Positions 16,156 to 24,097 of a stretch of DNA of 64,000 nucleotides are shown here, piece after piece. This DNA comes from Burkholderia seminalis DSM 23518. Its GTDB lineage: Bacteria > Pseudomonadota > Gammaproteobacteria > Burkholderiales > Burkholderiaceae. Position 1 is the stretch's first letter. Every line of letters starts with the position of its first letter. The stretch is taken from NCBI RefSeq assembly GCF_902832885.1, contig NZ_CADFDK010000004.1:467655-531654 (forward strand), read 5' to 3'. The notes under the pieces are model-generated. The model ran no database searches and was not told where the DNA came from. It was given only the letters and a program-made list of their open reading frames with translations. The translations under genes were made by a program, and so were the position numbers.

Positions 16156-17043
16156 GTGCAAAAGACGACCGACGGATGGCTCAGCGGCCTGCTGGGCGTG
16201 ATCATCTTCAGTGGCTCGCTGCCTGCGACGCGTATCGCGGTGCAGGGGCTCGATCCGCTGTTTCTCACGTTCGCGCGGGCGACGATCGCCGGCGCGCTCG
16301 GCCTGCTGCTGCTCGCCGTGCTGAAGCAGCGGCGGCCGACGCATGCCGAGATCGTGTCGCTGGCCGTCGTCGCGCTCGGCGTCGTGGTCGGTTTTCCGTT
16401 ATTGACGGCGCTCGCGCTGAAGCATGTCACGTCGGCGCACGCGATCGTGTTCGTCGGCCTGCTGCCGCTGGCAACCGCGTTGTTCGGCGTATGGCGCGGC
16501 GGCGAGCGGCCGCGGTTGCCGTTCTGGATCTTCTCGATCGTCGGCAGCGGCGCGGTGGCCGCGTTTGCGCTGCGCAACGGCGGGCAGACGTCGGTCGTCG
16601 GCGATGCGCTGATGCTGGCGGCGATCGTCGCGTGCGGGCTCGGCTACGCGGAAGGCGCGCGCCTGTCGCGCCAGCTCGGCGGCTGGCAGGTGATCTCGTG
16701 GGCGCTCGTGCTGTCGCTGCCGCTGATGGGGCCGCTCGCGTGGTTCACGTGGCCCGCGTCGTTCGACGCCGTAGATGCCGCCGCGTTGTGGGGGCTCGCG
16801 TACGTGTCGCTGTTCAGCATGCTGATCGGCTTCGTGTTCTGGTATCGCGGGCTCGCGCTCGGCGGGATCGCCGGTGTCGGCCAGCTGCAGTTGCTGCAGC
16901 CGTTCTTCGGTTTCCTGCTGGCGGCCGGCCTGCTGCACGAAACGGTGCCGCCGTCGATGATCGTCGTGACGGTGGTCGTGGTCGGCTGCGTGGCGGGTGC
17001 GAAGTATTTCTCGAAGATGGCGCCCGTGCGGCGCGCGGGGTGA
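16156..17043 (+). CDS. EamA (DMT superfamily) transporter
   Basis: The 295-residue membrane protein has ten hydrophobic helices in two EamA halves (about residues 8-135 and 150-285). The first half contains G-S-L-P-A-T-R-I-A and the second A-Y-V-S-L-F-S-M-L-I-G-F-V-F-W-Y-R-G. It is probably an inner-membrane exporter of an amino acid or related metabolite. I chose the GTG at 16156 because AGGA lies 6 nt upstream and the length fits the family; another GTG at 16126 would add 10 residues. Its divergent neighbour is a MocR regulator, which often controls EamA exporters. Confidence 0.85.
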   Translation: MQKTTDGWLSGLLGVIIFSGSLPATRIAVQGLDPLFLTFARATIAGALGLLLLAVLKQRRPTHAEIVSLAVVALGVVVGFPLLTALALKHVTSAHAIVFVGLLPLATALFGVWRGGERPRLPFWIFSIVGSGAVAAFALRNGGQTSVVGDALMLAAIVACGLGYAEGARLSRQLGGWQVISWALVLSLPLMGPLAWFTWPASFDAVDAAALWGLAYVSLFSMLIGFVFWYRGLALGGIAGVGQLQLLQPFFGFLLAAGLLHETVPPSMIVVTVVVVGCVAGAKYFSKMAPVRRAG

Positions 17044-17047
17044 TCGA

Positions 17048-17065
17048 GGCGCGCGGGCGCGCGCC
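17048..17065. terminator. Terminator-like hairpin between EamA and lysA genes
   Basis: GGCGCGC-GGGC-GCGCGCC forms a perfect 7-bp stem with a 4-nt loop between two convergent genes. There is no T run, so it may act only as an RNA-end protector. Confidence 0.35.
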
Positions 17066-17084
17066 CCGTTCCGCGCTGCCGGCG

Positions 17085-18323
17085 TTACGCGAACGTCTCG
17101 AGCGCGAGCAGTTCCTCGATCGTTTGCCGGCGCCGGATCAGTCGCGGCGTGCCGTGATCGACGAGCACTTCCGGCGCGAGCGGCCGGCTGTTGTAGTTCG
17201 AGGACATCGACGCGCCGTATGCGCCCGCATCGTGCAGGAACAGCAGGTCGCCGATCTGCGGCTGCGGCAGCTTGCGGTGCGTGACCACGCCGCCCGCGTC
17301 CTGCGTGAACACGTCGCCGGATTCGCACAGCGGGCCCGCGATCGCCAGATCGACGGCCGGGCGGCCGGCCGGCAGCGTGCCGTCGTGCGCGTGCACGGAC
17401 ACCGCGTGATAGCTGCCGTACATCGACGGCCGCATCAGGTCGTTGAAGCCCGCGTCGATCAGCACGAAATCGTGCTTCGGCCGGCGGTTCACGGCCTGCA
17501 CTTCGGTGACGAGCGTGCCGGCTTCCGCGACGAGGAAGCGGCCCGGTTCGATCTCGATGCGCACCGGGTGGCCGAGGTGCCGCTCGATCCGCTTGCGGGC
17601 GGCGTCCCACTGGCTGAAGTAGTGACCGACGTCGACGCGCGGTTCGCCGTCGCGATACGGGATCGACAGGCCGCCGCCGGCCGAGATCGCGTCGATGTCG
17701 TGGCCGAGCGACGTGACGAGATCGACCATCGCATCGCACACCTGCGACAGGTGGCCGTAGTCGACACCCGAGCCGATGTGCATGTGGATGCCGACGAGCT
17801 TCAGCCCGTACTGGCGCACGATCTCGATCGCGCGCGGCACGTCGTCGATCCAGATGCCGTGCTTGCTCTGCGGGCCGCCGGTGTTGGTCTTGTTGCTGTG
17901 GCCGTGGCCGAAGCCGGGATTGACGCGCAGCCACACGCGGTGGCCCGGCGCGTGCTCGCCGATGCGCGCGAGCATGTCGAGCGAGCCGGCGTTGACGGTT
18001 ACGCCGTGCTTGAGTACGGCCGCGAGCGTCGGGCGGTCGATCAGGTCGGCCGTGAACACGACGCCTTCCGGTTCGCCGGCCGGGCTGAAGCCCGCCGCGA
18101 GGCTGCGTTCGATCTCGCCGAGCGACACGGCGTCGACGCACGCGCCTTCCTCGCGCATCAGCTTCAGGATATGGACGTTCGAGTTCGCCTTCTGCGCGTA
18201 GCGGATCACGTCGAACTGGCGCAGTTGGGCAATGCGGTCGCGGATGACGTCGGCGTCGTACACCCACAGCGGGGTGCCGTATTGCTGCGCGAGCGTCGCG
18301 AGCTGGCGGGAATCGAGTGACAT
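17085..18323 (-). CDS. lysA: Diaminopimelate decarboxylase
   Basis: The 412-residue PLP enzyme (fold type III, Orn/DAP decarboxylase family 2) carries out the last step of lysine synthesis, meso-diaminopimelate to L-lysine and CO2. The PLP lysine is in R-Y-A-Q-K-A-N near residue 45. Other motifs are H-M-H-I-G-S-G, the phosphate-binding G-G-G-L, E-P-G-R-F, and the C-terminal C-E-S-G-D-V with the substrate-binding Cys. Length and motif order match E. coli LysA (420 aa). It is transcribed away from a gene whose product closely resembles the E. coli LysR activator, the same arrangement as in enterobacteria. Confidence 0.95.
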   Translation of the reverse strand: MSLDSRQLATLAQQYGTPLWVYDADVIRDRIAQLRQFDVIRYAQKANSNVHILKLMREEGACVDAVSLGEIERSLAAGFSPAGEPEGVVFTADLIDRPTLAAVLKHGVTVNAGSLDMLARIGEHAPGHRVWLRVNPGFGHGHSNKTNTGGPQSKHGIWIDDVPRAIEIVRQYGLKLVGIHMHIGSGVDYGHLSQVCDAMVDLVTSLGHDIDAISAGGGLSIPYRDGEPRVDVGHYFSQWDAARKRIERHLGHPVRIEIEPGRFLVAEAGTLVTEVQAVNRRPKHDFVLIDAGFNDLMRPSMYGSYHAVSVHAHDGTLPAGRPAVDLAIAGPLCESGDVFTQDAGGVVTHRKLPQPQIGDLLFLHDAGAYGASMSSNYNSRPLAPEVLVDHGTPRLIRRRQTIEELLALETFA

Positions 18324-18434
18324 ATGGTGGATGAATCGGATCGAATGAACGGATAGCGTGGATGATGCACCCGATCGTCTATACAGTAAAATGCCTGTTT
18401 TTCGACATTTGATTCAGCTCTGATATAGATAGTC
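18324..18434. promoter_or_regulatory. lysA-lysR divergent control region
   Basis: The 111-bp gap is AT-richer than its surroundings. It contains an imperfect dyad AAATG-N12-CATTT at 18389-18410 and -10-like sequences on both strands (TATAGA on the minus strand near 18379-18384, GATATAGAT on the plus strand near 18422-18430). By analogy with E. coli, LysR should bind here and activate lysA when diaminopimelate is present. Confidence 0.5.
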
Positions 18435-19349
18435 ATGCTCACGCACCGTCACATCGAGGTATTCCGCGCGCTGATGGTCACCGGCAGCACGACGCGCGCG
18501 GCCGAGATGCTGTACACGTCGCAGCCGACGATCAGCCGCGAACTCGCGCGGATGGAGCAGGTCGTCGGCTTCGCGCTGTTCGAGCGCGCGCATGGCCGGC
18601 TGCGGCCGACGATGGCCGCGCTCACGCTGTTCGACGACGTGCGGCTCGCGTATGTGGGGCTCGAACGCGTCGCGGCGACGGCCGCGCGCCTGCGCGAGTT
18701 TCGCGACGGCCAGCTGTCGGTGATCGCGCTGCCGGCGTTTGCGCACGCGATCCTGCCCGGCGCGGCCCGCCGTTTTCACGGCGCGCATGCGGGTGTCAGC
18801 CTGTCGGTCGAAACGCAGGAATCGCCGATGCTCGAAGAGTGGCTGACCGCGCAGCGTTACGACCTGGGGCTGACCGAGCACGACGTCGCGCCGGCCGGCA
18901 CCGTGCTCACGCCGCTGCTCGAAGTCGATGAAGTATGCGTGCTGCCCGACGGTCACCCGCTGCTCGCGCAGGACGCGATCGACCTGCTGGATCTCGCCGA
19001 TCGACCGTTCGTGAGCCTGTCGCTGAACGATCCGTACCGCATCCTGATCGACGAGGCGTTCGCGCAACTCGGCGTCGCGCCGCGCTCGGTGGTCGACACG
19101 CCGTCGGCCGTATCGGTGTGCGCATTCGTGCGGCAGGGGCTCGGCGCCGCGATCGTCAATCCGCTGACCGCGCTCGATTTCGTCGGGCGCGACCTGCACG
19201 TGCGGCCGCTCACGCGATCGTTTCCGTACCGCGTCAGCATGATCGTGCCCGAGCACCGGCCGAAGAATCTGCTCGTCGATGCGTTCGCCGATGCGCTGCG
19301 CGGCGAGGCGAAGGCCATCCGCAGGCGGCTGGCCGCGCACCTCGGCTAG
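18435..19349 (+). CDS. lysR: LysR, transcriptional activator of lysA
   Basis: The 304-residue protein closely follows the E. coli LysR pattern: an N-terminal R-H-I-E-V-F-R-A-L-M, the helix-turn-helix T-S-Q-P-T-I-S-R-E-L-A-R, then L-F-E-R-x-x-G-R-L, and in the effector domain E-S-P-M-L-E-E-W-L-x-A-Q-R-x-D-L-G-L-T-E and L-D/E-V-C-V-L-P-x-G-H-P-L. These segments are diagnostic for the lysA regulator rather than LysR-type proteins in general. It is divergently paired with lysA, with 111 bp between start codons. The expected co-inducer is diaminopimelate, with lysine as anti-inducer. Confidence 0.93.
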   Translation: MLTHRHIEVFRALMVTGSTTRAAEMLYTSQPTISRELARMEQVVGFALFERAHGRLRPTMAALTLFDDVRLAYVGLERVAATAARLREFRDGQLSVIALPAFAHAILPGAARRFHGAHAGVSLSVETQESPMLEEWLTAQRYDLGLTEHDVAPAGTVLTPLLEVDEVCVLPDGHPLLAQDAIDLLDLADRPFVSLSLNDPYRILIDEAFAQLGVAPRSVVDTPSAVSVCAFVRQGLGAAIVNPLTALDFVGRDLHVRPLTRSFPYRVSMIVPEHRPKNLLVDAFADALRGEAKAIRRRLAAHLG

Positions 19350-19405
19350 CGGCCCCGTATGATGGGCGTTTCGCCGCCATCGTCCTCGTTTCCCGGAATC
19401 TCGCC

Positions 19406-20005
19406 ATGACCGCCGCATCGTCTTCCCTCGAACCACCGACCCTCCGCGGCGAGCGCGTCGTCCTGCGGCCGCTCGATGCATCCGACCGGCAGGCGCTGCT
19501 CGATGCCGCCGCCGACGGCGAGTTGTGGAACCTGACGGTCACGGTCGTGCCGGGCGCGGGGACGATCGACGCGTATATCGATACCGCATTGCAGGGGCGC
19601 GCGGCCGGCACCGTGATGCCGTTCGTGATCGTCGATCGCGCATCGGGCCGCGTGATCGGCAGCACGCGCTTCTGGAAGATCGACCGCAAGAATCGCAAGC
19701 TCGAGATCGGTCATACGTGGTTGAGCGAATCGGCGCAGCGCACGCGTGCGAATACCGAGGCGAAGTGGCTGCTGCTGGCGTATGCGTTCGACACGCTGCA
19801 CTGTGTGCGCGTGCAGTTCACGACCGACGAGCTGAACGAGAAATCGCGCGCGGCGATCCTGCGGATCGGCGCGAAACAGGAGGGCATCGTGCGTCACGAA
19901 CGGATCATGCCGGATGGCCGCAAGCGCAATTCGGTGCGCTTCAGCATCATCGACGACGAATGGCCGGAAGTGAGCGCGCGGCTGGTGGCGAAGCTCGCGA
20001 GCTGA
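19406..20005 (+). CDS. GNAT-family N-acetyltransferase (RimJ/RimL type)
   Basis: The 199-residue protein has the Acetyltransf_3 pattern: L-R-G-E-R-V-V-L-R-P-L near the start, V-I-G-S-T-R-F-W in the central strand, E-I-G-H-T-W-L, and a short C-terminal beta strand region V-R-F-S-I-I-D-D-E-W. Acetyl-CoA is bound by the region around A-Q-R-T-R-A-N-T-E-A-K. Members acetylate ribosomal proteins or small molecules; the substrate cannot be assigned. The ATG at 19406 was chosen because the open frame upstream overlaps lysR and reads as non-coding. It lies 56 bp after lysR on the same strand. Confidence 0.85.
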   Translation: MTAASSSLEPPTLRGERVVLRPLDASDRQALLDAAADGELWNLTVTVVPGAGTIDAYIDTALQGRAAGTVMPFVIVDRASGRVIGSTRFWKIDRKNRKLEIGHTWLSESAQRTRANTEAKWLLLAYAFDTLHCVRVQFTTDELNEKSRAAILRIGAKQEGIVRHERIMPDGRKRNSVRFSIIDDEWPEVSARLVAKLAS

Positions 20006-20016
20006 CGCGTGACGTG

Positions 20017-20052
20017 CGTCGCGCCGCCGGCGGGAGCGGCGGCAGCGCGACG
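20017..20052. terminator. Terminator-like hairpin after the GNAT gene
   Basis: An 8-bp stem CGTCGCGC/GCGCGACG (20017-20024 with 20045-20052) encloses a second GC-rich hairpin. It lies between convergent genes and has no T run. Confidence 0.35.
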
Positions 20053-20079
20053 ACGGGGGAAGCGCGGCGCTGTATCGCG

Positions 20080-20649
20080 TTACTGCGCCGAAGCGAGGTG
20101 ATGACGCTGCGCGAGCTTCTGCGCGTCCGCGTAGTGCGCCTGCAGAATCGGCAGCGACTGGCGTGCGACTTCCTTCAGCTTCGTGTCGCGGCCCGAGGCG
20201 ATTTCGGCCTGGAATGCCGAGATCGCCTTCTGCTGGCCCGCGAGCGCGACCTGCTCGATGTATGCCTTGTCGAACTCGGCGCCGCGCAGGTTCTTGATGC
20301 TGCTCAGCACGGCCGTGTCGGGGTCGTTGGCCGGCACGTCGACGCCGCGCGGGCTCGCCGCGCGCATCGCCTGGATGATCTTTTCATCGTCGGTCGACAC
20401 GCGTTGCGCGAATGCCTTGACCTGGCTGTCCGACGTGCGCGAATCGGCGATGCGCGCCGCGTCGTGCTGCGTCGACACGGTCTTCGTGCCGTCGGTGATG
20501 AAGGCCTGGTCGGCTTCGTGGATGCGCGTCGCGGCGGCGGCCGGCGCAGCCGGTGCCGGTTGCGCGGTTTGCGCGGTCGCCGTCACGGCGACGAGAAGCA
20601 GGCCAGCGGCAGACAAAGCAAGGCGCGAGATGGGGGGGAAGCGGTTCAT
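20080..20649 (-). CDS. DUF4142 family periplasmic protein
   Basis: The 189-residue protein has a Sec signal peptide (M-N-R-F, then a hydrophobic core to about residue 26, ending T-A-T-A-Q), an Ala/Pro linker and a DUF4142 ferritin-like four-helix domain from about residue 42. In that domain the A-D-Q-A-F-I helix and the H-D-A-A-R-I-A-D-S-R-T-S-D-S-Q-V-K motif are visible. Members are often stress-induced outer-layer proteins of unknown function. A near-consensus ribosome site AGGAGG precedes the ATG. The 368-bp region upstream has no gene but carries an 18-bp perfect palindrome. Confidence 0.85.
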   Translation of the reverse strand: MNRFPPISRLALSAAGLLLVAVTATAQTAQPAPAAPAAAATRIHEADQAFITDGTKTVSTQHDAARIADSRTSDSQVKAFAQRVSTDDEKIIQAMRAASPRGVDVPANDPDTAVLSSIKNLRGAEFDKAYIEQVALAGQQKAISAFQAEIASGRDTKLKEVARQSLPILQAHYADAQKLAQRHHLASAQ

Positions 20650-20684
20650 GAGGACCTCCTGTCAATCGGGGCTCTGGTTGAAAA

Positions 20685-20702
20685 ACGGATCACGTGATCC
20701 GT
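20685..20702. promoter_or_regulatory. Perfect 18-bp palindrome upstream of the DUF4142 gene
   Basis: ACGGATCACGTGATCCGT is fully self-complementary and lies 36 bp upstream of the DUF4142 start, in its 5' region. It could be an operator or an RNA hairpin in the leader. The rest of the 368-bp gap (20650-21017) holds only a TAGAAT -10-like box on the minus strand at 20789-20794; no ORF or T-rich terminator is visible. Confidence 0.45.
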
Positions 20703-21017
20703 CGCTGTGCGAGAGACCGGGCGCGCCCGGACCGGATTCGACCGCCGCTCTGCCGCGGCGCCGGTCGAAGTGTTTCCCGGCCCGACTGATTCTAGGAGGG
20801 CGGTCGGGTAGCAGGTGCAACCGCGATGTGGCTTGTGTAACGGTTGGTAAGACGAAACGATGCGCGCGCCGGCGGACAGGTAGTGCGTACCTGATGCCCC
20901 TGCGGCGGCGGCAATTTTTGCGTGCGCGTGACGCATGCGATGCATGGGACGCACGCGTGTGTCATCGGTGGTTGAGCGTCGTGCTGTCGGGTCGCGCATG
21001 CGATGCGCGAGCAAGCG

Positions 21018-21641
21018 TCACACGCGATCGAGCAACGCATCGAGGCGCGGCAGCAGCGGTGTCGCGCAATGTGCCTGCAATGCATCGGGCGCGGTGTAGC
21101 CCCACGCGACACCCTGGAACGCGATGCGTGCGCGTCGCGCTGCGTCGGCGTCGCGGATTTCGTCGCCGACGTACAGCACTTCGTCGGCACGTACGCGGGC
21201 CTCGCGCACCAGCGCGCGCAGGCGACGCGCCTTGCCGAACAGCGGAATGCCGCATGCGAACGTGTCGACGTGGGCACTGGCACGCGGGCCGAGCCGGTCG
21301 CGCACGATGTCTTCGGTGTTGGACGTGGCGATCGCGATACGGATGCCGCGCGCGGCGAGCGCGTCGAACGTTGCGTCGACGCCGGGGAACAGCGTCACCT
21401 GCGCGACGCGCGGCCGCATCAGGCGGCGCATGTCGATCGTCACGCGCGGCACTTTCCACATCGGCACCTCGAGCGCGCGAATGATGTCGCGTGCCGACAT
21501 GCCGCGCAGCGCGGGGCGCAGTTCGGGCGTCGCGTCGCGGAAGCCGTGCAGGCGCGACGCTTCCGACAGCGCCGCGAGAAAGCTGTCGAGCGAATCGGCG
21601 AGGGTGCCGTCGAAGTCGAATGCGATGAGGCGGAAGGGCAT
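21018..21641 (-). CDS. HAD-superfamily hydrolase (phosphoglycolate phosphatase-like)
   Basis: The 207-residue protein begins M-P-F-R-L-I-A-F-D-F-D-G-T-L, HAD motif I with the nucleophile Asp. Motif II is in I-A-T-S-N-T, the motif III lysine in G-K-A-R-R-L-R-A-L, and motif IV in V-G-D-E-I-R-D. The helical cap between about residues 18 and 85 makes it a subfamily IA (Gph/PGP-like) phosphatase. The substrate is unknown. The ATG at 21641 fits the family start; an in-frame ATG at 21662 would add seven residues and has no better ribosome site. It diverges from a GNAT gene. Confidence 0.88.
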   Translation of the reverse strand: MPFRLIAFDFDGTLADSLDSFLAALSEASRLHGFRDATPELRPALRGMSARDIIRALEVPMWKVPRVTIDMRRLMRPRVAQVTLFPGVDATFDALAARGIRIAIATSNTEDIVRDRLGPRASAHVDTFACGIPLFGKARRLRALVREARVRADEVLYVGDEIRDADAARRARIAFQGVAWGYTAPDALQAHCATPLLPRLDALLDRV

Positions 21642-21779
21642 GAGGCGACGTGACCGGTTCATGGGGCGGGTGACATTGTCGCCGATTCGGCCGCGGCGGA
21701 TCGATGGTGTACCTTGTCCGCCGCTTCACGGCGCGGTATCGTCGATGCTCCGCCTTCCGACCTCGACCGGAGAACCGCC

Positions 21780-22223
21780 GTGCTCGCAGCCGCCCCCGCC
21801 ACGCTGAGATTTTCCACTGACAAGCGCGAACTCGACATCGACGCGATCCACGACTTCCTGCATCGCGATGCGTACTGGTCGCAGGGTATTCCGCGCGACG
21901 TGGTCGAGAAGGCGATCGAGGGTTCGCTGTGTTTCGGTGCGTATGTCGGCGACCGGCTCGTCGGGTTCGCGCGGCTCGTTACCGATCATGCGACGTTCGC
22001 GTACCTGTGCGACGTGTTCGTGTTGCCGGCCGATCGCGGCAACGGCTACGGCCGTGCGCTGATCGATCACGTGTTCGCGCAGGAGATGGTGCAGCGGCTG
22101 CGCCGCATCATGCTCGTGACGACCGATGCGCACGAACTGTACCGGCCGGTCGGCTTCGGGCCGTCCGCGAATCCCGAGCGGCTGATGGAGATCCGCCGTC
22201 CCGACATCTACGCGAAACGCTGA
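21780..22223 (+). CDS. GNAT-family N-acetyltransferase, 147 aa
   Basis: A compact GNAT protein starting at a GTG with GGAGA 6-7 nt upstream. It contains G-A-Y-V-G-D-R-L-V-G-F-A-R-L-V-T-D, the acetyl-CoA loop V-L-P-A-D-R-G-N-G-Y-G-R-A-L (motif A R-G-x-G-x-G/A), and a C-terminal Y-R-P-V-G-F strand. These fit the GNAT family related to E. coli YjgM/ElaA-type small acetyltransferases. Substrate unknown. It lies 58 bp before the DUF1653 gene on the same strand. Confidence 0.87.
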   Translation: MLAAAPATLRFSTDKRELDIDAIHDFLHRDAYWSQGIPRDVVEKAIEGSLCFGAYVGDRLVGFARLVTDHATFAYLCDVFVLPADRGNGYGRALIDHVFAQEMVQRLRRIMLVTTDAHELYRPVGFGPSANPERLMEIRRPDIYAKR

Positions 22224-22281
22224 CGCGCGGCGCAGCGCATACAATACGCGCTTTCCGTTTTTTGCCGAAGAGAAGCCCATC

Positions 22282-22500
22282 ATGACCGAACAGGAAGCCG
22301 AACAGCTCGCGACGCACCGTCACTACAAGGGCGGGCTGTACCGCTACATCGGCGTTGCACGCCACTCCGAAACCGAGGAATCGGTGGTCGTGTACGAGCA
22401 TCTGTGGCCGCATGCGCGCGGGCTGTGGGTGCGTCCGGAAGCGATGTTCAACGGGAACCTCGAGGACGGTACGCCGCGCTTTCGCAAGCTGCGCGACTGA
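22282..22500 (+). CDS. DUF1653 family protein, 72 aa
   Basis: A small soluble protein made of one DUF1653 domain: H-Y-K-G-G-L-Y-R-Y-I-G-V-A-R-H-S-E-T near residues 13-31, V-V-V-Y-E-H-L-W in the middle, and W-V-R-P-E-A-M-F-N at about 49-57. Length and motif spacing match the family, whose role is unknown. The ribosome site GAAGAGAAG precedes the ATG. It is followed by a GC hairpin and converges with the YcaQ-like gene. Confidence 0.88.
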   Translation: MTEQEAEQLATHRHYKGGLYRYIGVARHSETEESVVVYEHLWPHARGLWVRPEAMFNGNLEDGTPRFRKLRD

Positions 22501-22509
22501 TCCGTGACC

Positions 22510-22527
22510 GGCGGCGCGTGCGCCGCC
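22510..22527. terminator. Terminator-like hairpin between DUF1653 and YcaQ-like genes
   Basis: GGCGGCG-CGTG-CGCCGCC forms a 7-8 bp GC stem between convergent genes; no T run follows. Confidence 0.35.
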
Positions 22528-22549
22528 GCCGCGCGAGCCGGCCAATCCG

Positions 22550-23761
22550 TCACGCGCCGGCCAGCGCCTTCACCAGCTCGGGCGGCGCGTGTCTGACCGT
22601 CACCTCCGGCGTGCCGTGCCACGCCGCGAGTCTCTTCACGGCCTTCGCGACGTCGGCCGCGAGCCCCGCACCGACGCGCACGCCCGGCTCGACATGCACC
22701 GCCTTCAGCTCGAACGTACCCAGCGTGCGATGCGCTTTCGCATCGACGCGGCCGACCAGCCGGCCGCGATGCAGCACGGGCAGGCAGAAATAACCGTAGC
22801 GCCGCTTGTGCTCGGGCGTATAGCACTCGATCGTGTAGTCGAAGCCGAACAGCGTCGACGCGCGCCGCCGGTCCCAGACGACCGGATCGAACGGCGACAG
22901 CAGCGTCGTGACCGTCGAGCGCAGCGTGTCGGCCTCGGCGGCCGGCAGCCAGGCTTCGAGCGAGCGATGCACGTAGGCCGGTTCCTTCCAGTCGTCGATC
23001 CGCACCGGAATCAGGTCGCCGGCTGCCGCGAGCCGCTCCAGTTCGTCGCGGTACGAGCGGCGCGGCAGCCGGTAGTAGTCGGCGACCCAGTCCGCGCGCA
23101 CGACGCCGAGCGCACGGCACGTGTAGTCGAGCAGCGCCGGCAGCACGGCTTCGCGTGGCGGCAGGTCGCGTGAATCGTCCCAGCCGGGCAGCACGCGTTC
23201 GCGGACGTCGTACACGCGCTGGAAATTGCGGCGTTCCGACACCATCAGGTCACCCGTCGTGAACAGCACCTCCAGGTGCCGTTTCTCCGGCTTGCGATCC
23301 CACCATCCGTTGCCCTTCGCGCCATCCTCGCGCGCGAAATCGGCCGACCGCACCGGGCCCTCGTCGCGAATCCGCGCGAGCAGCCGCTCGATGTCGGGCC
23401 GGTTGCGCTCATGCCATTCGGCCGCGTATTTCCAGCCCATCCCCGACGGATCGAGCATCTTGTAGCGCATCAGCCCGAACTGCTCGACCGGCAGGAAGCA
23501 CGCCTCGTGCGACCAGTACTCGAACAGGCGCGCTTCGGCGAGATGTTCGTCGAGCCACTGCGGCGCGAAATCGCCGAGGCGGCTGAACAACACGAGATAC
23601 GGGCTGCGCGCGACGACGTGAATGGTGTCGATCTGCAACTGCGCCATGCGGCGGATCGTGTCGAGCACGTCGGTTTTGGTTGCCTTGCGGCGGGGCGGCG
23701 TCAGCAGGCCCTGCGCGGCGAGATGCAGCGCGCGGGCGGCGGCGGGCGAGAGCGTAAGCAT
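22550..23761 (-). CDS. YcaQ-like winged-helix DNA glycosylase
   Basis: The 403-residue protein belongs to the HTH_42/YcaQ (AlkX) family, whose characterised members unhook interstrand DNA cross-links. Visible signatures are Q-L-Q-I-D-T-I-H-V-V-A-R-S-P-Y near residues 40-55, the E-Y-W-S-H-E-A-C-F-L-P segment, the R-R-R-A-S-T-L-F-G-F-D-Y region and C-terminal K-R-R-Y-G-Y-F-C-L-P-V-L. Length equals E. coli YcaQ (about 410). A role in repair of cross-links formed by secondary metabolites is plausible. The gene stands alone; the gap upstream contains a convergent-side sRNA candidate. Confidence 0.87.
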   Translation of the reverse strand: MLTLSPAAARALHLAAQGLLTPPRRKATKTDVLDTIRRMAQLQIDTIHVVARSPYLVLFSRLGDFAPQWLDEHLAEARLFEYWSHEACFLPVEQFGLMRYKMLDPSGMGWKYAAEWHERNRPDIERLLARIRDEGPVRSADFAREDGAKGNGWWDRKPEKRHLEVLFTTGDLMVSERRNFQRVYDVRERVLPGWDDSRDLPPREAVLPALLDYTCRALGVVRADWVADYYRLPRRSYRDELERLAAAGDLIPVRIDDWKEPAYVHRSLEAWLPAAEADTLRSTVTTLLSPFDPVVWDRRRASTLFGFDYTIECYTPEHKRRYGYFCLPVLHRGRLVGRVDAKAHRTLGTFELKAVHVEPGVRVGAGLAADVAKAVKRLAAWHGTPEVTVRHAPPELVKALAGA

Positions 23762-23892
23762 CGGAATGGCGGTCGAGGGTGGTGATCGGGGACCACTTTA
23801 GCGCGAAAGCGGCGCACGCGTGCGATGCGCTGCCGCCGCGCGTCTGACAATGCTTGACAGATAGGTTTCGCAAGTTTCCCTATAGTGCAGTT

Positions 23893-24061
23893 CATGGCGC
23901 GGCGACAAATGCGCGCAACGATTCCGCTTCCGACGCACATATGTCCATGGCACGCAGGAAGCGAATCCTGGATTCTCAACCCCCATCGGGAATTCAGGAG
24001 CCCTGAGCGGACATCCATGCGGCTGTGCACCGGCCCCGAGTGGATGTCCGCTGATTTTTTT
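23893..24061 (+). ncRNA. Candidate small regulatory RNA, about 169 nt
   Basis: This plus-strand unit sits between two minus-strand genes, so it cannot be a leader or tail of either. Upstream are TTGACA (23854-23859) and TATAGT (23881-23886), although their 21-bp spacing is long. Three successive stem-loops follow. The first is about 23920-23931 with 23957-23967, 11 pairs with one bulge. The second is 23967-23977 with 23988-23998, 11 pairs including two G-U, with the C-rich loop AACCCCCATC. The third is an intrinsic terminator. No convincing ORF is present. The C-rich loop would suit pairing with G-rich ribosome binding sites. I do not recognise a known family; a 6S-like long rod is not formed. 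Confidence 0.6.
24006..24061 (+). terminator. Intrinsic terminator of the sRNA candidate
   Basis: A perfect 12-bp stem (AGCGGACATCCA at 24006-24017 with 24041-24052) is followed by GA and a run of seven T at 24055-24061. The polarity is plus strand, opposite to both flanking protein genes. Confidence 0.8.
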
Positions 24062-24097
24062 GTATTGCCGGATTTTCACGCGCCGCCGCCGTGCCTG

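Noticed and set aside
23893-24061. 6S RNA or a leader of the YcaQ-like gene
   Set aside because: The stems are sequential rather than one long rod, and the transcript polarity is opposite to both flanking genes.
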